64,000 nt of DNA, taken from NCBI RefSeq assembly GCF_009768975.1, contig NZ_CP035733.1:1364001-1428000 (forward strand). The letters are read 5' to 3'. Under the pieces are notes generated by a model. It was not told where the DNA came from. It searched no databases and saw only the letters and a list, made by a program, of their open reading frames with translations. The position numbers and the translations under genes were made by a program. Position 1 is the stretch's first letter, and each line of letters begins with the position of its first letter. Below are positions 35,026-43,248 of this stretch, piece by piece. This DNA comes from Sphingorhabdus lacus (GTDB lineage: Bacteria; Pseudomonadota; Alphaproteobacteria; Sphingomonadales; Sphingomonadaceae).

Positions 35026-37086
35026 ATGGACAAGACGAAATCGAAACAGAAAATTGTCCGGAGCGTTGCAGCGCTAGGTGGTGCCTTGCTGGCTGCAGCA
35101 TCCGCACAGGGCCAGCCGCTTGCTTCGGCATCTTCACCCGATGGCGGAGTGAAAGTAGAAATTTCACTCGATGGTGATGGTCGTGCGGCCTATGCCGTGA
35201 CGCGCAATGGAAAGGCGATACTTGCGCCTTCCAAGCTTGGTTTCCTTCTGACCGACGCCGTCAAAATTGACCGCCGCCTTTCGGTTACGGGACAGGAAGT
35301 GCGCGATTTCGACGAAAGCTGGACCCAGCCGTGGGGTGAGTGGAAAACGATCCGCAACCGCTATCGGGAATTGAAAGTTCATTTCAAAGAAACAACGGCG
35401 CTTGCGCGCGTGTTTACAGTAACCTTCCGGCTATACGAGGACGGTGTTGGCTTCCGATACGAATTTCCAGAACAACCCAATCTAGCGCAAGCAAACATTG
35501 CCGATGAATTGACCGAATTTGTTTTCGCCAACGATGGCACCGCGTGGTGGAAGCCAGCATTCCTGTGGAATCGCGAAGAATATCTCTACAATAAAACGCC
35601 GCTATCGGCGGTTAGCAATGCTGACACGCCGATCACCATCAAATTGGCCGACGGCACGCATGTCGCGCTGCATGAAGCGGCGCTTGTCGATTATTCGGGC
35701 ATGGCGGTGTCTCGGACCGAAGGGACAACGCTTCGCGCGGCACTCCACCCCGGTGCCGGAGAACCCAAAGTTCAGAAAAGGGGCGCTTGGACGACGCCAT
35801 GGCGTACCTTGATCATCGCGAATGACGCCGCCGGAATTTACCACAGCCATTTGATGCTCAACCTGAATGAGCCCAACAAATTAGGCAATGTCAGCTGGAT
35901 TAAGCCCGGCAAATTTGCGGGTGTGTGGTGGAATATGATCAAAGGCGAATGGAGCTGGGCCCGCGGCCCCAAGCATGGCGCCACCAACGAAAATGTGAAA
36001 CGCTACATTGATTTCGCTGCGGCCAACAAAATTCCCCATCTGCTCGTCGAAGGCTGGAATGTAGGCTGGGATGGCGATTGGTTCGGCAACGGTTATGATA
36101 TGGACTTTGCCCAACCTACCGAAGATTTCGATGTTGATATGCTGGTCGCCTACGGCAAGAAAAAGGGCGTTCGCCTGATCGGACATCATGAAACCGGTGG
36201 CGCGGCGTCCCATTATGAAAAGCAGTTCGACAAGGCTTTCAAATTCGCCGCTGACCATAATTATATGGTCGTCAAAACTGGTTATGTTACCGACGCCGCC
36301 CAGATGGAACGTGAAGATCCCGACGGTAAGAAATACCGCGAATGGCATCAGGGCCAGTGGATGGTCAATCACCAGCTGCGCGTTGTCGAGACTGCTGCAA
36401 AGTATAAGATCGGTATCGACAGCCACGAGCCAGTGAAGGGTACCGGGCTGCATCGCACCTATCCGAACTGGGTCGCGCGCGAAGGGATGCGCGGGATGGA
36501 ATATAATGCTTGGCCTGGCAAAAACCCGCCCGAGCATGAAGCCAATGTCGTGTTCACCCGGATGCTCGAAGGACCCATGGATTTTACGCCAGGCATTCTC
36601 AGCCTCAAGGGCAGTGATCATAGCAACCTGCTCTCGACAATTGCCAAGCAGCTCGCGCTGTATGTCGTGATCTATTCGCCTGTGCAGATGGTGGCGGATA
36701 CGCCCGAGAACTACGCCAAATATCCCGAGCCGATGAAGTTCATCCGTGATGTACCTACCGATTGGCAGGACACCCGCGTGTTGAATGCTGAAATTGGCGA
36801 TTTTGTTACCATTGCGCGGAAAGAACGTGACGGTGAGAATTGGTATGTAGGCGCTGTAGGAGATGAGCAGGAACGGACTGTTTCATTTAAACTCGACTTT
36901 CTCAGCCCCGGTAAAAACTATGTTGCGGAAATCTACCGCGATGGTGACGATGCCGATTATCGCACCGAAAAACGTCACTCGATCGTGATAGAAAGCAAGA
37001 AGTTGACCAGCGCCGATACGCTCACCTTGCGTCTGGCGCCGGGTGGCGGCTTTGCAATCCGTCTTGTGGCGGCAAAAGGCAAGTGA
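35026..37086 (+). CDS. Alpha-glucosidase, glycoside hydrolase family 97
   Basis: A 686-residue periplasmic enzyme with a basic N-terminal signal (KTKSKQKIVR then hydrophobic, ending AQGQ). The N-terminal beta-sandwich (SSPDGGVKVEISLD), a TIM barrel (LVEGWNVGWDGDW, GHHETGGAASHYE, IDSHEPVKGTGLHRTYPNW, REGMRGMEYNAW) and a C-terminal beta domain match GH97. The glutamates in HHE, SHEP and REGMRGMEY are those of the inverting alpha-glucosidase subgroup typified by Bacteroides SusB. The start at 35026 is preferred for its GAGGAG site; an ATG at 35002 overlaps the previous stop. It releases glucose from maltooligosaccharides in the periplasm. Confidence 0.93.
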   Translation: MDKTKSKQKIVRSVAALGGALLAAASAQGQPLASASSPDGGVKVEISLDGDGRAAYAVTRNGKAILAPSKLGFLLTDAVKIDRRLSVTGQEVRDFDESWTQPWGEWKTIRNRYRELKVHFKETTALARVFTVTFRLYEDGVGFRYEFPEQPNLAQANIADELTEFVFANDGTAWWKPAFLWNREEYLYNKTPLSAVSNADTPITIKLADGTHVALHEAALVDYSGMAVSRTEGTTLRAALHPGAGEPKVQKRGAWTTPWRTLIIANDAAGIYHSHLMLNLNEPNKLGNVSWIKPGKFAGVWWNMIKGEWSWARGPKHGATNENVKRYIDFAAANKIPHLLVEGWNVGWDGDWFGNGYDMDFAQPTEDFDVDMLVAYGKKKGVRLIGHHETGGAASHYEKQFDKAFKFAADHNYMVVKTGYVTDAAQMEREDPDGKKYREWHQGQWMVNHQLRVVETAAKYKIGIDSHEPVKGTGLHRTYPNWVAREGMRGMEYNAWPGKNPPEHEANVVFTRMLEGPMDFTPGILSLKGSDHSNLLSTIAKQLALYVVIYSPVQMVADTPENYAKYPEPMKFIRDVPTDWQDTRVLNAEIGDFVTIARKERDGENWYVGAVGDEQERTVSFKLDFLSPGKNYVAEIYRDGDDADYRTEKRHSIVIESKKLTSADTLTLRLAPGGGFAIRLVAAKGK

Positions 37087-38012
37087 TGGATCGGCGCAGC
37101 CTGTTGGCGACAAGCTTTGCAGCAGGGCTGCTCGCGCTTTTCCCGCAGGGTGCGATGGGACAAGACAGTGGGCGCTTTGTTGATCTGGGGCCCGTTTCCT
37201 CGGCCGTACTCGCCCCGACCAAGGTAGTGATCTGGCTACCGCCGGGTTATGATAGCTCGCGCGAACGCTATGGCGTCGTATATATGCACGACGGTCAAAA
37301 TCTGTTCGATCCGAAACGGTCAAATTTCAACAAGGTCTGGGCCGCAGATAAATCGGCATTGCGCTTGATTGCCGCCAAGAAGACGAAGCCTTTTATCATT
37401 GTTGGAATTGACCAACCGGGTGTGGATCGCGGCCGCCAATATTTTCCCAAGCCAATGCTGGACTTTGTCTCTCCATCGGTACGTCAAAAACTGCAAAAGC
37501 AAAGCAATGACCTGCCTGTGATTTCGGACGAATATCTCACATTCATCGTCACAGAATTGAAGCCGCGCATCGATGCGGAGTTTCGGACAAAGGCGGGCCG
37601 CAAACACACGGCGATTGCTGGCTCAAGCATGGGCGGACTGATTTCGCTCTATGCTATTACCCGCTATCCCCATATATTTGGCCATGCCGGTGCGGTGTCG
37701 ACACATTTGCCCTTGGGCGATCCCAATTGGAGCGCTGAAGAACGCAATGATATCCTCGCAGGATGGCGCCGTTATGTGAAAGAAAAGCTTGGCAAACCTG
37801 CCGGACGGCGGATTTGGTTTGATCACGGGACCGAAACGCTTGATGCCTTTTACCAGCCCTATCAGGAGAATCTGGATGCGGCGCTGGTGGCGAATGGCTG
37901 GAATAAAGGGCGTGATTTTTCAAGCAAAGTGTACGTTGGCACTCCACATGAAGAAAATGCATGGGCCGCGCGGCTTGACGACGTCTTTGGCTGGATGCTT
38001 CAACGCTGGTAA
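37086..38012 (+). CDS. Alpha/beta-hydrolase esterase (esterase D / Fes-like)
   Basis: A 308-residue secreted hydrolase with a signal peptide ending GAMGQ. It has VVYMHDGQNLFD near residue 67, the nucleophile elbow GSSMGG near residue 180, and a late His in GTPHEENAW for the triad, the pattern of the esterase D/IroE/Fes superfamily. Members hydrolyse carbohydrate esters, trehalose esters or siderophore esters. In this operon, removal of acyl groups from a polysaccharide is plausible but unproven. The ATG overlaps the GH97 stop by one base (TGATG) and the stop overlaps the next ATG (TAATG). Confidence 0.88.
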   Translation: MDRRSLLATSFAAGLLALFPQGAMGQDSGRFVDLGPVSSAVLAPTKVVIWLPPGYDSSRERYGVVYMHDGQNLFDPKRSNFNKVWAADKSALRLIAAKKTKPFIIVGIDQPGVDRGRQYFPKPMLDFVSPSVRQKLQKQSNDLPVISDEYLTFIVTELKPRIDAEFRTKAGRKHTAIAGSSMGGLISLYAITRYPHIFGHAGAVSTHLPLGDPNWSAEERNDILAGWRRYVKEKLGKPAGRRIWFDHGTETLDAFYQPYQENLDAALVANGWNKGRDFSSKVYVGTPHEENAWAARLDDVFGWMLQRW

Positions 38013-39520
38013 TGGTCTCTGACTCCAAACATTTCGTCGTCCTGGGCGGCGGCACGGCCGGCTGGATGGCTGCTTGTCTTCTGGCGCATCATTGGCCGCA
38101 ACATCGCATCACTGTGGTGGAATCGCCGGATATCGGGATAATTGGTGTCGGCGAAGGCTCGACCCCGCAACTCAAAGCCTTCTTTGACACCCTAGGTATA
38201 GCCGAAGCAGATTGGATGCCGAAATGTAACGCCACCTATAAGGCTGGCATCCGCTTTGATGGCTGGTCGGAAAGGCCGGGATTTGAAAGTTATTTTCATC
38301 CCTTCCACACACAGATCGACCTGTTCACGGAACCGCAATTCACTTTTCATACCCGTGCGCGACGGACAGGTCGCGATGTATGGGCGCACCCGGACCGCTT
38401 TTTCCTGCCCGCATCCATCGCGGCACATGGACGTGCGCCATTAGCTCCTTCCAACTTTCCATTCGCGATAGGCTATGGCTATCATTTTGATGCGGTACTT
38501 GTCGGCAAAATGCTGCGGGAACATGCAACGACACAATTGGGTGTCCGGCATCTTGAACACACCGTCACAGGGGTGAAACTGGATAAGTCAGGCAATGCAG
38601 AATCGCTGCAAACAGAGGATGGCGCTGTTATCAGCGGTGACTTTTTCGTTGATTGCAGCGGGTTTCGGGGTGCAATTATTCAGGAAGCGTTGAAGGAACC
38701 CTTCCTTCCATTTGCGGATAATCTATTCAACAATGCTGCCGTTGCCATGCCTTCCCCTAATGACGAAGGCGACATCCGTAGCGAGACACGCGCCACCGCA
38801 TTGTCGACGGGGTGGGCGTGGCGGATCCCACTGACAAACCGGGTCGGCAATGGTTATGTGTATTCGTCCCGCTATATCGACAAGGATGCTGCCGAAACGG
38901 AACTGCGCACGCATCTCGGCATGCTCGACAACGAGGTCGAGGCGCGCCATTTGAAAATGAACGTAGGCCGCGTGCAGCGTAGCTGGGTCAAGAACTGCCT
39001 CGCTGTGGGGTTATCGCAAGGCTTCATCGAACCGCTGGAGGCGACCGCGCTCCATATTGTGCAGGCAACCGTAGAGGGTTTCATCCGCGCCTATGCGAAT
39101 GGCGGCGAAACCGATGACGGAGCGGCGGACTTCAACCAAAGCCTGAATGAACGCTATGACGGCATACGAGACTATATCGTCGCCCACTACCGCATGAACC
39201 AGCGCACTGATTCGGATTATTGGCGCGACAATGCGCAGAATGGTAATCTGTCGGACAACCTAAAAGCCATCATGACGGCATGGTATTCAGGAGGCGACCT
39301 GACCGAAGTGATTCAGAAATTGAACATTGCGCAGTTCTACAGTTCTCTGTCCTGGCATTGTTTGTTGTCGGGTTACGGCACATTTCCGGCTGATGAAAAG
39401 CTGATCGCTTCGACAGATGGCCTGCCTCTTGCGGATATGGAGCACATTGACCGCTACATATCGGGCTGTCTCCAGAATTTCCCGTCACACCGCGCGGCGC
39501 TTGCGAATTTATCTTTGTGA
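38012..39520 (+). CDS. Flavin-dependent (tryptophan-type) halogenase 2
   Basis: A 502-residue second member of the tryptophan halogenase family, diverged from the first. It has GGGTAGW at residues 12-18, Lys76 in TYKAG at the catalytic-lysine position and WAWRIP. The conserved Glu lies in FIEPLEAT, where the following residue is Ala instead of the usual Ser. It is the last gene of the maltodextrin operon, overlapping the esterase stop as TAATG. The substrate is unknown. Two non-identical halogenases at both ends of a glycosidase operon suggests a shared but unrecognised function. The 72 bases after it show no clear terminator. Confidence 0.87.
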   Translation: MVSDSKHFVVLGGGTAGWMAACLLAHHWPQHRITVVESPDIGIIGVGEGSTPQLKAFFDTLGIAEADWMPKCNATYKAGIRFDGWSERPGFESYFHPFHTQIDLFTEPQFTFHTRARRTGRDVWAHPDRFFLPASIAAHGRAPLAPSNFPFAIGYGYHFDAVLVGKMLREHATTQLGVRHLEHTVTGVKLDKSGNAESLQTEDGAVISGDFFVDCSGFRGAIIQEALKEPFLPFADNLFNNAAVAMPSPNDEGDIRSETRATALSTGWAWRIPLTNRVGNGYVYSSRYIDKDAAETELRTHLGMLDNEVEARHLKMNVGRVQRSWVKNCLAVGLSQGFIEPLEATALHIVQATVEGFIRAYANGGETDDGAADFNQSLNERYDGIRDYIVAHYRMNQRTDSDYWRDNAQNGNLSDNLKAIMTAWYSGGDLTEVIQKLNIAQFYSSLSWHCLLSGYGTFPADEKLIASTDGLPLADMEHIDRYISGCLQNFPSHRAALANLSL

Positions 39521-39592
39521 TTTCGTGACTTTTTAACATCTTTTCCTTTAAGCTTTCCGTCATTGAAACGGATAAGGTCGCAGGAAATTACA

Positions 39593-40723
39593 ATGTACAA
39601 GAATATGGTGATTTTCGGCACGCGTCCCGAAGCCATAAAATTATTTCCTGTGATCAATGCGTTGAAGCAGCAAAGTAAAATGCGGTGTGAAGTGCTGGTA
39701 TCAGCTCAGCATCGCGAAATGCTGGATCAGGTGCTCTCGATAACCGGCATTACACCGGACTATGACCTGAACATCATGCAACCGGGACAATCGCTTGATG
39801 CCCTGACAGCACGACTGTTGGAGGGGATCGGCCATGTTCTTGATCAGGCAAAGCCTGACCGTGTCGTCGTGCAGGGCGACACCGCCACCGCTATGGTCGG
39901 TGCTCTTGCCGCCTATTACCGCCAGATACCCGTCAGCCATGTCGAGGCCGGGCTTCGCAGTTACGACATTTACCAGCCCTGGCCAGAGGAAGTGAATCGC
40001 AAGATTATCGGATCCATCGCTGACCAGCATTTCGCGCCCACGGAGGTTTCGGCTGGAGCGTTAAAGGCAGAAGCCGTACCAGCGGACCGTGTCTTTGTTA
40101 CCGGAAACACGGTAATCGACGCCCTGCACTGGATAACCGACCGGATCGCACACCGTCCTGAACTCGCTGCCAACCTTGCCGAGTTAGAATCGCGGTTTGC
40201 CGGCAAGAAAATCATCGGCATCACAACCCATCGCCGGGAAAATTTCGGGGACGGGATGGAGAATATAGCCTCTGCGATCAAGACGATTGCGGCGCGCGAC
40301 GATGTAGCTTGTATTTTCCCAGTCCACCTGAACCCCAATGTCCGGGCCGTGATGGACAAGATGTTAGGCGATGAGCCCAATGTCGCAATGATCGAGCCAC
40401 TGGACTATCCCCATTTCGCCCGCCTCCTCTCGATCAGCCATATCATGCTGACGGACAGCGGCGGCGTACAGGAAGAGGCCCCTGCCCTTGGCAAGCCGGT
40501 TCTTGTGATGCGCGACACCACGGAACGCCCCGAAGGCGTCACGGCCGGTACCGCCAAACTGATTGGTACCGATAAAAATCGCATAGTTTCCGAAATTTTC
40601 ACTCTTTTGGACGATGATACCGCCTATTCGGCGATGGCCCGCGCGCACAATCCCTTCGGGGACGGCAAGGCTAGCCAGCGCATAGCGGAGATCATTTGGA
40701 ATGCTAGTCGACAAAAAACCTGA
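39593..40723 (+). CDS. wecB: UDP-N-acetylglucosamine 2-epimerase (non-hydrolysing)
   Basis: A 376-residue enzyme converting UDP-GlcNAc to UDP-ManNAc. It shows FGTRPEAIKLFPV, VQGDTAT, SHVEAGLR, ITTHRRENFG, PVHLNPNVR and TDSGGVQEEAP, the complete active-site set of the family. The start at 39593 has AGGAAA 6 bases upstream; an earlier ATG lacks one. The next gene starts within its last 23 bases, so the pair is coupled and together makes UDP-ManNAcA, a sugar of capsules and enterobacterial-common-antigen-like polymers. Confidence 0.95.
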   Translation: MYKNMVIFGTRPEAIKLFPVINALKQQSKMRCEVLVSAQHREMLDQVLSITGITPDYDLNIMQPGQSLDALTARLLEGIGHVLDQAKPDRVVVQGDTATAMVGALAAYYRQIPVSHVEAGLRSYDIYQPWPEEVNRKIIGSIADQHFAPTEVSAGALKAEAVPADRVFVTGNTVIDALHWITDRIAHRPELAANLAELESRFAGKKIIGITTHRRENFGDGMENIASAIKTIAARDDVACIFPVHLNPNVRAVMDKMLGDEPNVAMIEPLDYPHFARLLSISHIMLTDSGGVQEEAPALGKPVLVMRDTTERPEGVTAGTAKLIGTDKNRIVSEIFTLLDDDTAYSAMARAHNPFGDGKASQRIAEIIWNASRQKT

Positions 40724-41996
40724 CGTTTGCGTACTTGGCCTAGGCTATATCGGCCTGCCGACTGCTGCTGTAATTGCCCGTTCAGGCTGCCGTGTCGTCG
40801 GCGTAGACGTGAACCCGCATGTTGTCGACACGATCAATCGCGGCGAGATCCATATCGAAGAAGTCGATCTTGATGGTCTGGTGCAAGGCGTCGTCTCCCG
40901 GAAAATGCTTCGTGCATCCTTGATGGTAGAGCCGTCCGATATATTCGTGATTGCTGTTCCCACGCCGTTTGACGAAAATCACGCGCCCGACGTCACTTAT
41001 GTGCTGGATGCTGCGACCAATATCGCAGCTGTCTTAAAGTCCGGCGATACCATCATACTTGAATCCACATCTCCAGTGGGCACCACTGACAAGGTGCGCG
41101 ACCTGATTGCCAAATTGCGGCCGGATCTAAAAATACCTGGCGTAGCGAAAGACACGCCGGACATTTCCATCGCATATTGCCCGGAGCGGGTTTTGCCCGG
41201 ACGCATCCTTGAAGAATTGACCAACAATGACCGGTCGATAGGCGGAATAACACCCCGCTGCGCGCGAAAGGCGCTGACCTTTTACAAGCGCTTTGTTCGC
41301 GGTGAATGCATTACCACCGATGCCCGGTCCGCTGAAATGACAAAGCTGGTCGAAAACGCATTCCGCGACGTCAACATTGCCTTTGCCAATGAACTGTCGA
41401 TTGTTGCCGACCATATGGGCCTTGATGTGTGGGAGGTTATCCGGCTTGCAAACCGCCACCCGCGCGTAAACATCCTGCATCCCGGCCCCGGCGTCGGTGG
41501 CCATTGTATTGCCGTTGATCCCTGGTTCATTGTCCACAGCGCGCCAGACCAAAGCCCGCTGATCCGCACCGCGCGGAACGTCAATGACGGTAAGGTGGAT
41601 CATGTTATCCAACGCGCAACGGACATGATCATGGTTAGCCCCACCGCAAAAATCGGGTGCATGGGATTGGCCTTTAAAGCGAATATCGATGACTTCCGGG
41701 AAAGCCCCGCAATGAAAGTAGCGGCCGAACTCGCCCAGCGTTTCGGGCAGCGCGTACAGATTGTCGAACCCTATGCGTCGACCCTGCCAAAGGAGTTTGA
41801 CGGCACGGGGGCGCGCCTGATCGATATCGACACCGCTTTACTTGAATGCGACATGCTAATCACGCTGGTCGATCACGACGCCTTCAAAGCGATCCCGCTT
41901 GCGGAACGGGCGGACAAAATCGTCTATGACGTACGCGGCATTTGGCACGATCAGCCTGGCCAAGTCCCACACCGCCAGCTGCGTCTGGTCGGTTAG
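40701..41996 (+). CDS. wecC: UDP-N-acetyl-D-mannosaminuronate dehydrogenase
   Basis: A 431-residue NAD-dependent UDP-sugar dehydrogenase. It has a Rossmann GLGYIGLPTA near residue 14, AVPTPFDENHAPDVTYV, ESTSPVGTT, CPERVLPGRILEEL, and the active-site segment HPGPGVGGHCIAVDPWF containing the catalytic Cys. These identify the WecC/ManNAc dehydrogenase branch, which oxidises UDP-ManNAc to UDP-ManNAcA. It overlaps wecB by 23 bases. After it comes a 107-base gap without a gene, ending in the strong AGGAGG site of the next reading frame. Confidence 0.94.
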   Translation: MLVDKKPDVCVLGLGYIGLPTAAVIARSGCRVVGVDVNPHVVDTINRGEIHIEEVDLDGLVQGVVSRKMLRASLMVEPSDIFVIAVPTPFDENHAPDVTYVLDAATNIAAVLKSGDTIILESTSPVGTTDKVRDLIAKLRPDLKIPGVAKDTPDISIAYCPERVLPGRILEELTNNDRSIGGITPRCARKALTFYKRFVRGECITTDARSAEMTKLVENAFRDVNIAFANELSIVADHMGLDVWEVIRLANRHPRVNILHPGPGVGGHCIAVDPWFIVHSAPDQSPLIRTARNVNDGKVDHVIQRATDMIMVSPTAKIGCMGLAFKANIDDFRESPAMKVAAELAQRFGQRVQIVEPYASTLPKEFDGTGARLIDIDTALLECDMLITLVDHDAFKAIPLAERADKIVYDVRGIWHDQPGQVPHRQLRLVG

Positions 41997-42103
41997 CCCA
42001 AATTATCCCGCGACATATTCCCCGTCCGCCCCAGCTTTCACTATTTGTTAACCGTATCTTTATGCGGACGGTCTAGCAGATGAGTGGATCAGGAGGACCA
42101 ACC

Positions 42104-42184
42104 ATGGCTACGGCCCTTGTCGAAGAACAACTGAAACACGGGACCGCAATTCGGTTCAAAGGCGACGACCGAGAATTACTCTGA
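42104..42184 (+). other. N-terminal fragment of PAP2 protein, cut by an in-frame TGA
   Basis: A perfect AGGAGG (42091-42096) stands 7 bases before an ATG at 42104. The frame reads MATALVEEQLKHGTAIRF... for 26 codons and stops at TGA (42182-42184). It is in the same frame as the PAP2 gene, which resumes without interruption as IVPLF and then the annotated ATG at 42203. A single TGG-to-TGA change would explain it, since the first membrane helix would then run straight through the stop. Alternatives are a short leader peptide, or read-through of TGA. Confidence 0.6.
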
Positions 42185-42202
42185 ATCGTTCCGCTGTTCG
42201 CC

Positions 42203-43240
42203 ATGTTCTTGATGCTTGTCGTAACGGCTGAGGTGCTTTCTTACCTGAATGGCACATCGGCGATTGGTATGATCGCGGGATATGGTGGCAAGGCCCTACG
42301 TTTACTGCCTTTCGTGGCGTCCATAGGCATTCTTTGCCAGTTTCTAATCGCCATTGCCCGGGATTACCGGACAGCCGTAGATCAAGTCATGGGCCAATGG
42401 CGGGCTGCGCTGCTTAATCCCTACTTGCTCGCAGCGCGCGTTGCACCGATTATCATGATGCCCTTTTTCTTTGCATCGTTCAGCGTACTCAAAATGCTGA
42501 TGCCACGTTATGTGCCGTTCTGGCTGGACGAGCCTTTTGCGCGGATGGACCAGTTTCTCTTTTTTGGATATCACCCTTGGCAGTTGACCCATGCGGTGTT
42601 CACCTCGCCCGAAGCGACTGTCACACTCGACCTCTTCTATTCTGTCTGGGTCATATTGTTGCCTGTCGCGATTGCCGGGTTTGCCTTGTTTGCGCCACGC
42701 AAGGAGCGCGCGCGCTTCTTCCTTTCCTTCGGAGGTGCTTGGTTTTTGCTGGGCTTCATCGGGGCTTGGTTGGGATCATCGGCTGGGCCTTGTTTTCTGG
42801 CCAATCTGAATTCGCCCCTTGCGCCAGAATTTGCTGGTTTGATGCAACGCCTGCATGCGGCCAGTAATTCGATGGATACCGTGGCGCAAGCGGTCGAATG
42901 GCAACAAATGCTTTGGAACGGTTATGAAAGCCAGACCTACCGCTTTGGCATGGGTATCTCGGCGATGCCGTCCCTGCACAATGCAATCGCGGTGCTTTAT
43001 GCTTTCATGGCGTTTCGCTTTGGCAAATTACTTGGATGGGTTGCGACCGCTTATGCCGTGATCATCTTTATCGGCTCGATCCATCTGGGCTGGCATTACG
43101 CGGTGGATGGCATTTTCTCGGCATTCGGCATGTGGGGAATCTGGAAGTTGGTAAACTGGTGGTGTGTGACCTCCGGTTATGACGACGCTTCACAGACCGA
43201 TTACAATCGAACCAACGCCGACGCTGGACTAAAGGCTTAG
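42203..43240 (+). CDS. PAP2-superfamily membrane phosphatase/transferase
   Basis: A 345-residue membrane protein of the PAP2/inositolphosphotransferase (Aur1-like) group with about six helices. The conserved motifs are SAMPSLHNA near residue 256 and GSIHLGWHYAVDG near residue 292, which carry the two catalytic His and the Asp. Members hydrolyse or transfer lipid phosphates. No ribosome site precedes the ATG at 42203; the natural start seems to be 42104, with an in-frame TGA at 42182 splitting the first helix. It may be a damaged gene, or be translated by reinitiation from the upstream fragment. It lies between UDP-ManNAcA synthesis and O-antigen ligase genes, so a role in polysaccharide carrier or lipid handling is likely. 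Confidence 0.75.
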   Translation: MFLMLVVTAEVLSYLNGTSAIGMIAGYGGKALRLLPFVASIGILCQFLIAIARDYRTAVDQVMGQWRAALLNPYLLAARVAPIIMMPFFFASFSVLKMLMPRYVPFWLDEPFARMDQFLFFGYHPWQLTHAVFTSPEATVTLDLFYSVWVILLPVAIAGFALFAPRKERARFFLSFGGAWFLLGFIGAWLGSSAGPCFLANLNSPLAPEFAGLMQRLHAASNSMDTVAQAVEWQQMLWNGYESQTYRFGMGISAMPSLHNAIAVLYAFMAFRFGKLLGWVATAYAVIIFIGSIHLGWHYAVDGIFSAFGMWGIWKLVNWWCVTSGYDDASQTDYNRTNADAGLKA

Positions 43241-43248
43241 GATCGCCA

